Shown: positions 7,265 through 15,937, numbered from the stretch's first letter. The stretch: DNA of 39,693 bases from Dictyobacter arantiisoli (GCF_008326305.1 NZ_BIXY01000065.1:1-39693), one strand, 5' to 3'. Notes: generated by a model not told the origin, from the sequence alone. Numbers and translations are program-made.

Positions 7265-9537
7265 AATACTCCTTGTGAGGTGGGATCACTTCCATCCGCA
7301 AAAAACCAGCGCTCTTTGTCCTCCCAGACGTCTAAGAGCGCACTATACCCATGGACATAGATATGCTCAGCCGCCTCAAACGGGAGCATACATTGTCCTT
7401 GTTCCTGGCCCTGCCGTTGAACCCAGCAAGTTGTCTTCCCCAGTGTCGCACGCTGAACGTGGTTCGCCAGATGAGGTGGATAACCTGCGTTACTCCAGAC
7501 GATCACGGCATGCTGGATGAGTTCTGTTGCAGGCCATCGCCAGCGCACCAATAATTGTGGACGACCAGCTTGCTGGATTAGCTCGACCGTCAGGGCTGTC
7601 AGGTCATGCTGCCGAACAAAGCGGAGAGCAGCTTTCTGTAGTTTAAAGGCGTTGAACGTGCTAATATACGGTCGAACAGCTTCAGGCAGTGCGTTGCTAG
7701 CAAGCAGTGCACGCTCATAAGCCTTGCTGGCTAATGCCTGTTCAATCTCCACACTTTGCAGGGCACAGGCAATACGCTGGCGCTGCGAGGCCGTAAAGTC
7801 GCTAAAAGCTTGCGCAAGAGTAGCATCATAGGCTGCCCGGATCGCCTGCTCATCTTCGCTGGCACAGGCATGCTCGACACGTTGGTACATACTCAGATAT
7901 GCGCGAGCCGTCTGCACATCTTCCAGCTCCTGTGCGGAAAATAGAAATGTACGCGCGGGAATGGATTGCTGGATGGCCTCATAGGCGTCGATTAACGCGC
8001 TGGCGATGCGCTCCTGATATGCCCGCTGGAAGGCACGGGCCCGAGCCAGTAGCGAGCGCTCACGCGGAGTAACGTTCTGACAATTGTTCAACAATCGATC
8101 ATCGTAGGCAGTCGCAATCTGAAGCGGTCGTTTGTTGGACAGCGCGATACGGAAGCGAGCCAGCGCGCTACGCCGACGCTGCGCAAGTCTGGCCCGTTCT
8201 AATAACGCCTCTGGCAGCGCCTGAGCATCAAAGTGACCAAAGTTACTGATCTCTTCATAAGCAGCTGCAATTGCCTCATCGTCCTCGCTCTGACAGACTT
8301 GAGATAGTTGCTTAATCTGCTCATCCATCTGTCGTACGCTCACCGCACGTTCCGTCACCGCGCGACTTACCCCTGGCACACCAGAAGCGATAGGATATAG
8401 CGAGGATGAGGCTGTGTGAGAACGCTGGATACTTGCAACACTCTGTCTCGGCGCGGTATGGTGGATATCATGGCTATCAGCTACCGCCAGAGAGGATAGG
8501 ACGCTGTCACGCCGTACATTACTTGTTGTCGGATAGACCAGAGTTCCATCATGCAAACTGGGAGCTTGCTCAATAAATTGAAGTGGAAAACGAACCTGAT
8601 TAACATCTTGCAGACAGGCCTGTTGGAGTGCATGGATGGCATCTGTCACCTGCGCATTATCCAGGCGCAGCAATTCATGGAACAGTTGGGATTGTCGCGG
8701 CTCTTTGAAATCCTGGCGCGTAAAAAGCAGGTTGGTATCCAACAGTTTGTCCTGCTGATCGCGCTTCATATATGTATCCCAGAGTTCGGGGTGAACAGCC
8801 AGGGCCGACAATGCTGTGTAGATAACCAGGGCAGAGAAAGCATCCATAGAGGCGTTAAAGGTGCGCTCAGACATCTGTGGATGCTGGTAGTCAGCCTGTC
8901 CCAACAATACGCGATCCAGGTGGGCAGCGGTAGGACCAAATTCAGGCAGATAAACGCCATCATAGTCCACCAGGACCAGCGAGTGATCTGGCCTGACCAT
9001 AATATTCACGGCGGCCAGATCCCCATGCGCCATCCCACAACGTTGCATACACGAGACGAGATACAGCCATTGCTGGATGAGCTGACGTAAGGAGGCGGTA
9101 TCGCGTTGTCGACAGAACACATCTACCTGCTCCAATAACGTCAGGCCATCGATCCATTCCATATCAATGACGGGATATGCCTGCGCCGTGCTTTTCCCCT
9201 GCTCCTTCACCATAATACTGGCATCATGATAGGAACAACCCACGGTGATAGCGGACGCATGGCGCTGAAAGAAGGGTCCCATACGCTCATAGCGGAACCG
9301 CATTGTCGCGTTCATTGGAACACGAAAACAGCGTAGAGCACGCATTTTGCCACTGCGAGTGCGAAACTTATAGACGACTGCGAAGCCCCCTTCAATACCC
9401 CAGGGGCGCTCGACCGTTCCCAGCGCCGTCTGGCTGGTAACGACCTCAACCTTGCCCTGCTTCAACTCGGGATCGGCTATCCGTAAGCGTGTCGCGGCAA
9501 AAAGCATCGCCTCATCATAGGCAAGACGATCCGGCAT
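7261..9537 (-). CDS. Protein kinase with helical repeats and beta-rich C-terminal domain
   Basis: This 758-residue protein has an N-terminal eukaryotic-like kinase fold (about 40-260) of the kind found beside VWA and PP2C genes in TerY-P-type loci. The nucleotide loop is near GIEGGFAVVYKF (47-58). The catalytic loop is HGDLAAVNIM (171-180), with D173 as base and N178 as metal ligand, and the DFG-equivalent is DYDG (191-194). The lysine of the VAIK motif is replaced by arginine (ALRCF, R69). After a Ser-rich linker come about 240 residues of repeated helices (for example DEAIAAAYEE, LQIATAYDD, EQAIRAAYDA). The last 120 residues look like a beta-sandwich (LLVRWRWP, IYVHGYSAL). It starts four bases after the PP2C stop and overlaps the next gene by four bases. 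It probably phosphorylates proteins in a pathway reversed by its PP2C neighbour. Substrates are unknown. Confidence 0.85.
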   Translation of the reverse strand: MPDRLAYDEAMLFAATRLRIADPELKQGKVEVVTSQTALGTVERPWGIEGGFAVVYKFRTRSGKMRALRCFRVPMNATMRFRYERMGPFFQRHASAITVGCSYHDASIMVKEQGKSTAQAYPVIDMEWIDGLTLLEQVDVFCRQRDTASLRQLIQQWLYLVSCMQRCGMAHGDLAAVNIMVRPDHSLVLVDYDGVYLPEFGPTAAHLDRVLLGQADYQHPQMSERTFNASMDAFSALVIYTALSALAVHPELWDTYMKRDQQDKLLDTNLLFTRQDFKEPRQSQLFHELLRLDNAQVTDAIHALQQACLQDVNQVRFPLQFIEQAPSLHDGTLVYPTTSNVRRDSVLSSLAVADSHDIHHTAPRQSVASIQRSHTASSSLYPIASGVPGVSRAVTERAVSVRQMDEQIKQLSQVCQSEDDEAIAAAYEEISNFGHFDAQALPEALLERARLAQRRRSALARFRIALSNKRPLQIATAYDDRLLNNCQNVTPRERSLLARARAFQRAYQERIASALIDAYEAIQQSIPARTFLFSAQELEDVQTARAYLSMYQRVEHACASEDEQAIRAAYDATLAQAFSDFTASQRQRIACALQSVEIEQALASKAYERALLASNALPEAVRPYISTFNAFKLQKAALRFVRQHDLTALTVELIQQAGRPQLLVRWRWPATELIQHAVIVWSNAGYPPHLANHVQRATLGKTTCWVQRQGQEQGQCMLPFEAAEHIYVHGYSALLDVWEDKERWFFADGSDPTSQGVL

Positions 9538-9541
9538 ACCC

Positions 9542-11872
9542 TTAACCTCTCCACCATTTAAAGTTCACCACCCAGGGGCACACCTGCTCCAGACGCTGCC
9601 GGAAGGTCGAGCCATCATAGCCATGTGTCACCTCCAGCCAATCCTGCAACTGCATCGATTGTTCCCAGAGCAGATACTCCTCAAAGAGCTGGCGGTTCAG
9701 CAGCATCAGCAGAATATCTTTCACCTGCTCATCAGTCAAAGCATATGCGCGCAACAGCGTTGCATAGTTTACTGCGGGATCATTCTTAAAGGCTTGAAAA
9801 ATATCCGGCAAGAGCATCTCAGGCATCAATGGTACCGAGGCACCGGTACGATTAGCCAGCTTAATCCCTTCCTGAATCAAGGCGGCATTGACCAGATCAT
9901 CCAGCGTCGTCTGCTCCAACTCCGCGTCAGATACTTTTTGATACACCCAATGGATCAAATAGAGACGTTTCACGTGACACACTTTACGGAACCAATATTC
10001 ACTAATCGCAGGAATATCGGAAGCCAACCGCATCGAAGAGGATAGCGCACTGCTACTCGCTGCCGTGGAAGATGACGGCACCGTGGATGTAGTTGATGGC
10101 CGGGTTGTAGCTGTAGGAGATGGCGGCATCATCGACATAGACGGTGTTGGCGTCGTAGTCATCGGAGATGGTCGTGGCGTAGCCGCGGCGGGTGGAGGCA
10201 AGGCTCGTTGCTGCTGTTGCTCATATTGACGGCGCACCTGTTCGATATATGCCATTTCTTGATTAGTAAATAGCAAATAATCCCGATAAGGAGAATTCAG
10301 AATAGCAGCGACCGCCGCAAGTAAAGCTCGGGAGTCCTGTAAACGCCAGGCATCCACAAATTGGCAGGAGAGAAACACCAGTTGCTGCTCTTCGAGAGAG
10401 AGGAACGAGGTATCACGTCCAATCAGGTCCGCTGAGATAGCAATCTGCTCGACACGCTGGCTGGCGATAGCACGTTGCATACGCCGCCGCTCATTATCCC
10501 GTTGTAATGCCAGTTGGATACGCTGCCGCTCGCTCTCACGGGTCCCGCCCCATATCGCGGCGGCATGTGGCGAATTCTGGATTGTATGGTACACCTCCAC
10601 AATCGCCTCATCCCGATTCGAAGCAATAGCCTGCCTTACGCTATATTCCAGATGCATTTGCTCCTGGCTCTTGATGATAACATGCAAGGAACGTGGCCTG
10701 GCTAGCTGTATTGCCATAGTCGTACCAGCAGGTGCCATCGCCTCACGGAGCGGCACACCGATACGCTCCAATGTCTTACAGACCGCATCCGCACAGGGCT
10801 CATCTATCAGGAGCGCAGCATATTTGCGCCACGTAGGAATAATTCTGGCCGCCGCCTGTGGATCATTTACATTGCGGCGCAACACCTGCAATACTTCGCG
10901 CAAGGCATCGGCCACCTGACGTGCATGCTCCTGTTCCTCAAGCGGCAAAAAGATACCCTCGTATTCCAGATCAATGCCATCCCCATAGAGAATAGCCGCC
11001 TGCTCTTTATTTTGATTATGGACTGCCTGTAAAAAAGCATCGCCGCGACTGGCCCGCATAGCTGGACGGTGGGCAAACGTCCCACCCAGCATTGCGCCAT
11101 CAGGTCCAGGCTCATTATCCAGGCGTACAACGACCGCGGTACAATCATCATCCACCATCTCGCCAGCGGCCCGGCAAGAGGCAATAAAAGTCGGCCATGA
11201 CGCGGGTACCTGCTCGGTCACAGCCATAAAAGCCGCAGCCTGATCCTGTAAATGGCCCCCGCCCGCGCTTACAATCCAGCGCGCCACCGCATCCGTCGCC
11301 AGAATGACCATATCGCCAGGCTCAAACTCGATCTGACAGGTCATGCCACGCTGAAAATAGCGCTGAAACGCACTGAGACGAGAAGGCAGGCAAATCGGCG
11401 GCTGATCAAAATCAGCCACGCGTTTCACGGGGAAAACAGATACAGCGGCTGTAGCAGCCTTTCGGATGAAAATACAACTATCCCCAAATACCAACAACTG
11501 GGCTTTGCGAGAAAGGGTAGCGCCCTGTCCGGGCAATACACGAATAGTAGCGAGCGTCGAAAAGCTCCCCTCATTTTGCACTTTCTGCAAAACGTTCCAG
11601 GGCATTCCTTCCAGAGCGGGCAAAGTCTGCTGAAAATGCGCTTGCGCCGTACGCAACCACCACTCAACCTCAAACGGATCAGCGCTCAGTAGTGGTGTCT
11701 CGATAAAATGATCGACGAGGTGCCGGGCCCATATGTTAGAGAAAAGCGTTGTTCCAACACCGTCAGCCACAGCTAACAAGCCTTCAGAAAGGCGTATTCC
11801 CAAAGCATCTTCGCACGACTGCTCATTATGCTCGGATTTCCAACATTGCAACCTGGTAACTTGTGCATACAT
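9542..11872 (-). CDS. PP2C-type protein phosphatase with helical repeats
   Basis: This 776-residue protein has residues 1-250 that carry the PP2C metal ligands in order: ED at 21-22, ADGVG with D37, FGDS at 129-132, ATDAV with D194 and DDDCTAVVV from 241. An active manganese/magnesium phosphatase is therefore likely. Residues 270-550 are helical and contain segments like those of the partner kinase (RDEAIVEVYHTI, ERQRIQLAL). A Thr/Ser/Pro linker covers about 557-615. A separate helical domain ends the protein (LLPDIFQAF, FKWWRG). The ATG at 11872 has only a weak ribosome site. The kinase gene follows after four bases, so the phosphatase and kinase are surely co-expressed. No membrane segment is present. 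Confidence 0.87.
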   Translation of the reverse strand: MYAQVTRLQCWKSEHNEQSCEDALGIRLSEGLLAVADGVGTTLFSNIWARHLVDHFIETPLLSADPFEVEWWLRTAQAHFQQTLPALEGMPWNVLQKVQNEGSFSTLATIRVLPGQGATLSRKAQLLVFGDSCIFIRKAATAAVSVFPVKRVADFDQPPICLPSRLSAFQRYFQRGMTCQIEFEPGDMVILATDAVARWIVSAGGGHLQDQAAAFMAVTEQVPASWPTFIASCRAAGEMVDDDCTAVVVRLDNEPGPDGAMLGGTFAHRPAMRASRGDAFLQAVHNQNKEQAAILYGDGIDLEYEGIFLPLEEQEHARQVADALREVLQVLRRNVNDPQAAARIIPTWRKYAALLIDEPCADAVCKTLERIGVPLREAMAPAGTTMAIQLARPRSLHVIIKSQEQMHLEYSVRQAIASNRDEAIVEVYHTIQNSPHAAAIWGGTRESERQRIQLALQRDNERRRMQRAIASQRVEQIAISADLIGRDTSFLSLEEQQLVFLSCQFVDAWRLQDSRALLAAVAAILNSPYRDYLLFTNQEMAYIEQVRRQYEQQQQRALPPPAAATPRPSPMTTTPTPSMSMMPPSPTATTRPSTTSTVPSSSTAASSSALSSSMRLASDIPAISEYWFRKVCHVKRLYLIHWVYQKVSDAELEQTTLDDLVNAALIQEGIKLANRTGASVPLMPEMLLPDIFQAFKNDPAVNYATLLRAYALTDEQVKDILLMLLNRQLFEEYLLWEQSMQLQDWLEVTHGYDGSTFRQRLEQVCPWVVNFKWWRG

Positions 11873-12222
11873 ACAATTTCAGTTTCTCATCATAATGCTG
11901 CCATCCTGCCAGTATACTGTCAGCCTGCATGCAAAGGTTCTCCGAGTGGGGCTGCAAAAGCGATCAAGGGTTTGCAGTCCCACTTCTGCCCGACAAGGCC
12001 ATTTTTCAAATGCAGGGTAACAGTCCAATAAGCCAGAGGCATGGCTTCACTGGCTTAACAGGATGTTTGCTTCTTCATACCGCATTCCCCATGCGTTGCG
12101 GCTCAGATTTTTGAGCATAGTATAACTTGGTCTGATCTTGCACCTTCAGACGCGTGTGCTATAGATTATATCTTTTTATAACTACGAAGATCAGTATATC
12201 TGGTACTAAAAAGGAAAAATCC
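11873..12222 (-). other. 350-base gap between the VWA and PP2C genes, with leader hairpin
   Basis: No gene is supported here. On the minus strand an imperfect 13-bp stem (11946-11958 with 11971-11983, arm GTGGG-CTGCAAA, one mismatch that is a wobble pair on the plus strand) sits about 75 bases before the PP2C start. A weaker AAGCCAG/CTGGCTT pair lies near 12031-12057. TATAAT-like and TATACT-like boxes occur around 12110-12170, so a second internal promoter is possible. A short AGGA/TCCT stem with T residues just after the VWA stop could give partial termination. Confidence 0.45.
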
Positions 12223-13113
12223 TCAGGAATTGCTGGTGGTCAATGGCTGCGTAGCAGGTACACTGGCAAAGACAAACATCTGACGTACAGACGCGGCATC
12301 TCCATTGAAGATCAACCCTTTCGCGCCTGGCTCAACTTCTCTTCCCAGCAGGGACTGTAAAAGCTTACGGCTACTCTCAGGGATAACGCTTGACATCTCA
12401 AATAGCAATTGTGCGTAAGGATCAGCGGGAAGAGCTTCGCTGGTCGCAGGATAGGTAATAGGGGCAAGATTGATATCAGTAATATGGACATTGAAGACCA
12501 AAGCTTCACCATCATTCGTCGCAACCTGTCTGATGGCCTGTGCCACCTCCAAAGGATCTCCATCACTGGCGACGCCATCCGTGACATTGATAATCACCGG
12601 AGGATAGCTATCGGGATGTTGCGCGACCCACTCCTGAGCCAGCTCATGCGCCTGTTGTAACGCCATACACATTGGTGTACCCGCGCCCGCTTTTGCCTTC
12701 ACCCAGACCGGAAAAGGCACAGTAATCTCAATCTCCTGGCCGGTATCATCGATCTCAGTACGGTGGCGACGCTCGATATCCAGAGGATTCATCTGCAACT
12801 CGGACAAGCCGACAAAGGTCCTGCCCGTCAAATTTCCCTGCAAAACAGGCTCAACCGAAATACCCTCATAACCAAGTACGGCTACTTCAGCGCGTGGACG
12901 CACCTCGGTTGTGCCATCCCGTTGTGCTACTGTATTTGAAACAATCAATTCATTGAGAAACCCATTTAAAACGGTCGCCACCATATCGCACTTGCGCCGT
13001 CCCGCACCAGCCTGTGCGGCCCCAAAGGGATCGGCCATTGAACCGGACTGATCTAATAAGAAAATCAGGCAACCAGGACGTGAACCCGCCCATACCTGTG
13101 TATATGTATCCAT
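12223..13113 (-). CDS. Von Willebrand factor A domain protein (TerY-like), first gene of the kinase operon
   Basis: This 296-residue protein is almost entirely one VWA domain. The metal-ion adhesion site is intact: DQSGS at 21-25 (D21, S23, S25), T146 in AGTPM, and D179 in NVTDG. It therefore probably binds a divalent metal and a protein partner. There is no signal peptide or membrane helix, which suits a cytoplasmic TerY-like protein rather than an adhesin. About 60 C-terminal residues beyond the fold may contact partners (LLFEMSSVIPES). Together with PP2C and kinase genes on the same strand it forms a TerY-P-type triad, although the TerY-C zinc ribbon is absent. The ATG at 13113 follows GAGAGGA at a long spacing of about 13. 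Promoter block C lies some 75 bases upstream of it. Confidence 0.88.
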   Translation of the reverse strand: MDTYTQVWAGSRPGCLIFLLDQSGSMADPFGAAQAGAGRRKCDMVATVLNGFLNELIVSNTVAQRDGTTEVRPRAEVAVLGYEGISVEPVLQGNLTGRTFVGLSELQMNPLDIERRHRTEIDDTGQEIEITVPFPVWVKAKAGAGTPMCMALQQAHELAQEWVAQHPDSYPPVIINVTDGVASDGDPLEVAQAIRQVATNDGEALVFNVHITDINLAPITYPATSEALPADPYAQLLFEMSSVIPESSRKLLQSLLGREVEPGAKGLIFNGDAASVRQMFVFASVPATQPLTTSNS

Positions 13114-13159
13114 TGAAATAGTAAAATCCTCTCAAAAATAGCGCTAATCCTAAATTTAT

Positions 13160-13226
13160 TGACTAAAGATACCAAAGCATGACTTTCTAGTCATCAATTT
13201 ACCCAATGGTCATACACTTGTCAAGA
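13160..13226 (-). promoter_or_regulatory. TetR-type promoter/operator block C (upstream of the VWA operon)
   Basis: On the minus strand -35 TTGACA (13219-13224), 17 bases and -10 TAAATT (13196-13201) lie about 80 bases before the VWA start. The dyads are TGACT-N4-AGTCA at 13180-13193 and TTACC-N4-GGTCA at 13199-13212. The extra TGACT is at 13160-13164. The layout is base-for-base that of blocks A and B, so the kinase operon is probably under the efflux TetR regulator. The rest of the gap up to 13486 shows no gene or clear repeat. Confidence 0.82.
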
Positions 13227-13486
13227 GAGCATCAGCCGCATCAGCCACATCAGGCATCCTTCAAACAAGCGTACAATGCCTGGCAAGGACGTTTACACCT
13301 GCCTTCTGACGCGCAATAACATCTATACATTGGTACTAGAAAACCCATAATATTTATATACTTGCTTCAACCAGATAACGATGCATAAGCCCGACTGGAT
13401 CTGCCAGTTCTCATGCAGGGACGGCAGTTCTGCTGCCCGGGTTTGGGATGTTCCTCGCCTTCCTTTTTCTCTCTCCAGCGGAAGCT

Positions 13487-13525
13487 AAAAAAATGCGAGG
13501 ACCAGATAGCAGCGCTGCTATCTGG
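13487..13525 (-). terminator. Terminator after the LysM-CHAP gene
   Basis: A perfect 24-base palindrome (13502-13525, arm CCAGATAGCAGC) is followed on the minus strand, after seven more bases, by seven T residues. It lies about 70 bases past the stop of the 13597-14484 gene. The gap between stem and T-run is longer than usual, so efficiency is uncertain. Confidence 0.6.
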
Positions 13526-13596
13526 CCATTATGCATGGGGTCTTTAAAACGTTATTCACTAGCCAGGGCGTAGCACTGGCTGTCTACAGCACCAAA

Positions 13597-14484
13597 CTAC
13601 TGACTGATGAAAGCGACGCCTGGTCCTTCATGAAACAGAGAATTCGTAATCGAGCCAGGGTGTTTCCCCCAGTTCATCGAACTGGCGATCACCATACCAT
13701 CATCCTTAACCTGCTCAACTATAGCAACATGTCCTACCGGGTCCGCTCCCTGGACACCACCGCTCAGGACAAGAATGGAACCCACCGTCGGAATACTGGA
13801 TACATGCCATCCAAAATTCAAGGCACGATCGACCCATTCTCCAGCATTCGCATTAAACGTCCATGGCACCAGAACATTGTGCAACTGATAGTAGCGTTGC
13901 GAAGCCCACCACGTACACTGTCCAAAGGGATATGCATTGCGATACGCAGTCGCAATGGCCAGTGGGCCAAATCCCCTCGGTACTCTTTTCAACGCGGCAC
14001 TGATCGATAGCGACATTTCTGGATCTGGCACAGCTTGAAAAGTGGGTGCAGCTGGCTGGTCACGTTGCTCTTCCTTTATATAAGTTGCGTGCTTCAGCAT
14101 TGCCAGAGGGGCTGCCAGTTGTGGTGGCACCCGAACGCCATACAAAGTACTACTCATCTCAATAAACGGTGCGCTCGGAATACAAATACGCTGGTTGATA
14201 TATGTCAAGCTGGAAGGGCTCAAGTGATTGTATGTTGCCATCTGTGAGGTACTCACACCATAGGCGGCAGCAATGCTCTCCAATGAGTCATCTCCAACAA
14301 CAATGTGTAGGCGATCCGTTTGTGAGCAAGCGGAAACAGTTAGCGCGCGCGCTCCCTCCACCTTCGCTCGCGACATTACTCCAATTAATCCAAGACCAAA
14401 CACTACGACAAAACAAGTACTCACTACAAAACTCACTACGTTATACCGCTGGAAGTTTTTCCAGCTTCGTGGTTGTGTTTGCAA
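13597..14484 (-). CDS. Membrane-anchored LysM-CHAP cell-wall hydrolase
   Basis: This 295-residue protein probably cleaves peptidoglycan as an amidase or endopeptidase outside the membrane. An N-terminal hydrophobic helix (about 17-37) is a signal anchor. A LysM domain follows at about 58-104 (LHIVVGDDSLESIAAAYGV, NQRICIP), and a CHAP domain lies at about 182-295. The catalytic pair is visible: C190 in YPFGQCTWWA and H252 in VGHVAIVE, with N271 in SMNWG as a likely third residue. No ATG is available, and a TTG at 14484 lies five bases after GAGG, so a TTG start is chosen. Neighbours on the same strand are the Gfo/Idh gene upstream and the VWA operon downstream, each with its own signals, so it is probably transcribed alone. 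Confidence 0.88.
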   Translation of the reverse strand: MQTQPRSWKNFQRYNVVSFVVSTCFVVVFGLGLIGVMSRAKVEGARALTVSACSQTDRLHIVVGDDSLESIAAAYGVSTSQMATYNHLSPSSLTYINQRICIPSAPFIEMSSTLYGVRVPPQLAAPLAMLKHATYIKEEQRDQPAAPTFQAVPDPEMSLSISAALKRVPRGFGPLAIATAYRNAYPFGQCTWWASQRYYQLHNVLVPWTFNANAGEWVDRALNFGWHVSSIPTVGSILVLSGGVQGADPVGHVAIVEQVKDDGMVIASSMNWGKHPGSITNSLFHEGPGVAFISQ

Positions 14485-14620
14485 TGTATCCTCTCTCGAA
14501 TATACAACTTGCAGACCCCCGCAAACGTCTATGAGACAGCGCTATAGATATTCTGGCTTGCGCTAAAATATATGTACATTGATGTTCACAGACGTATATC
14601 TAGTTGCACTATACACTATG

Positions 14621-14656
14621 AACCCCAATAATATATATTAATATATTATTGGGGTT
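14621..14656. other. AT-rich hairpin with GGGG/CCCC ends
   Basis: Perfect 16-base arms (AACCCCAATAATATAT and its complement) surround four bases. It lies between the Gfo/Idh stop and the LysM-CHAP start, both on the minus strand. There is no T-run beyond it. It could act as a weak terminator of the upstream gene or as a protein-binding site for the downstream one. Confidence 0.6.
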
Positions 14657-14725
14657 ATAAAACCAGAAGTCGTCCAAAAGACCTCTACCCTGTATGTACG
14701 CCATGAAAGGGACCGCTGTTGGTGG

Positions 14726-15841
14726 TTAGAGGGTTATTTGTTTATCGATGAGTTTAGTTAACAGGGTGGAGTAGTGCTCTCTATTCAGAGGAAGGTCGAC
14801 GTAGCTGTGGGTGTAACTGGAGTAAATGAGGGCGTTAGCCAGTTCAAGCGACATGCGCCCCTCGGCTCCAGCTGAGCTAAAAGGTGTGCCTCCACGAATT
14901 GCTGTGTTCAATGCCTGATAGACGGTGCTATGGCTTCCTCTACTCTGATTGTCTATCTCAACTGGTACGTCCTGCATGGCGGGTGAGGCCATGGCTTTGG
15001 GATGAGTGGCAATGAATTGTGTGAGATCTGTTTCCAGGGCGCGATAGTTGAGTTGGCCGCCTTGTAGTTCCAGTTGACCACGCGTACCAACGAGTTTGAG
15101 ATATTCGGATTGATCGGCTTCGGCGGTGCTAATGTGGATAGAACCAAGCGCACCATCCACCCATTCCAGGGCTCCTTCGACAGTATCTTCGGTTTCAATG
15201 GTGTGCTGGAGACGGCGGGTCCAACCAAAGACACGAGTGGGCATTCCCATCAGATGACAGAGCAGATCCAGATGATGGCAGGCCTGATTCATCAGGACAC
15301 CACCACCCTCGCCCTTCCAGGTGCCACGCCAGCCAGCGGATTGATAGTAACGCGCAGTTCGTGTCCAGACGGCACTCATGGTGACATGCTGGATACGTCC
15401 CAGTTGTCCACTTTGAATGAGCTGACGAGCCGCAATGATCTCGGGACGAAAGCGTTGCTGAAATACTACTCCCACAATACGCTCTGCCTGCTCAGATGCT
15501 TCTATCATAGCATCCGCATCCTTCACCTGTACGGCCATAGGTTTCTCAACCAGGACATGACTGCCGGATTGCAGGCTGTCAATCGCGATGCGGGCATGGT
15601 AAGGATGGGGAGTCATAACTACAACCACATCTGGCCTGACCTTGGAGAGCAATTGCTGATGATCGGTATACCAGGCACAATCCAACTCTTGTCCACGCTG
15701 CTCAGCGGCACTGGGAACGACATCAGCCACAGCGACAATCTGAATATCAGGGGATTGCAAGGCCTGACGATGCATCCCAAAAACACCGGCTCCGGCTCCA
15801 ATAATAGCGTAACGTAACTGGTTCATCGACGTTGGCCCCAT
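14726..15841 (-). CDS. Gfo/Idh/MocA-family NAD(P)-dependent oxidoreductase
   Basis: This 371-residue enzyme of the glucose-fructose oxidoreductase/inositol dehydrogenase superfamily acts on a sugar, inositol or similar polyol. The N-terminal Rossmann fold shows GAGAGVFG (15-22), with the acidic AD of strand 2 at 39-40. The catalytic EKP motif is at 99-101, with K100. The C-terminal domain carries WKGEGGGVLMNQACHHLDLL, whose histidines line the active site in this family. The length is typical. The ATG at 15841 follows AAGGAG by seven bases. A second ATG five codons in is less well placed. No sugar-pathway genes adjoin it, so the substrate stays open. Confidence 0.9.
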   Translation of the reverse strand: MGPTSMNQLRYAIIGAGAGVFGMHRQALQSPDIQIVAVADVVPSAAEQRGQELDCAWYTDHQQLLSKVRPDVVVVMTPHPYHARIAIDSLQSGSHVLVEKPMAVQVKDADAMIEASEQAERIVGVVFQQRFRPEIIAARQLIQSGQLGRIQHVTMSAVWTRTARYYQSAGWRGTWKGEGGGVLMNQACHHLDLLCHLMGMPTRVFGWTRRLQHTIETEDTVEGALEWVDGALGSIHISTAEADQSEYLKLVGTRGQLELQGGQLNYRALETDLTQFIATHPKAMASPAMQDVPVEIDNQSRGSHSTVYQALNTAIRGGTPFSSAGAEGRMSLELANALIYSSYTHSYVDLPLNREHYSTLLTKLIDKQITL

Positions 15842-15937
15842 ATTAAAACTCCTTACCTCTATTATTCGACATAGTAGATAAAAAAAAGAGAAACAGTCTC
15901 TCTAACGAGAGTGTGTCTGATTTCAATGGTTTCCAGG

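Noticed and set aside
15074-15817. 247-codon plus-strand frame opposite the Gfo/Idh gene
   Set aside because: It has no start signal and no recognisable motif, and it lies entirely inside a certain gene.
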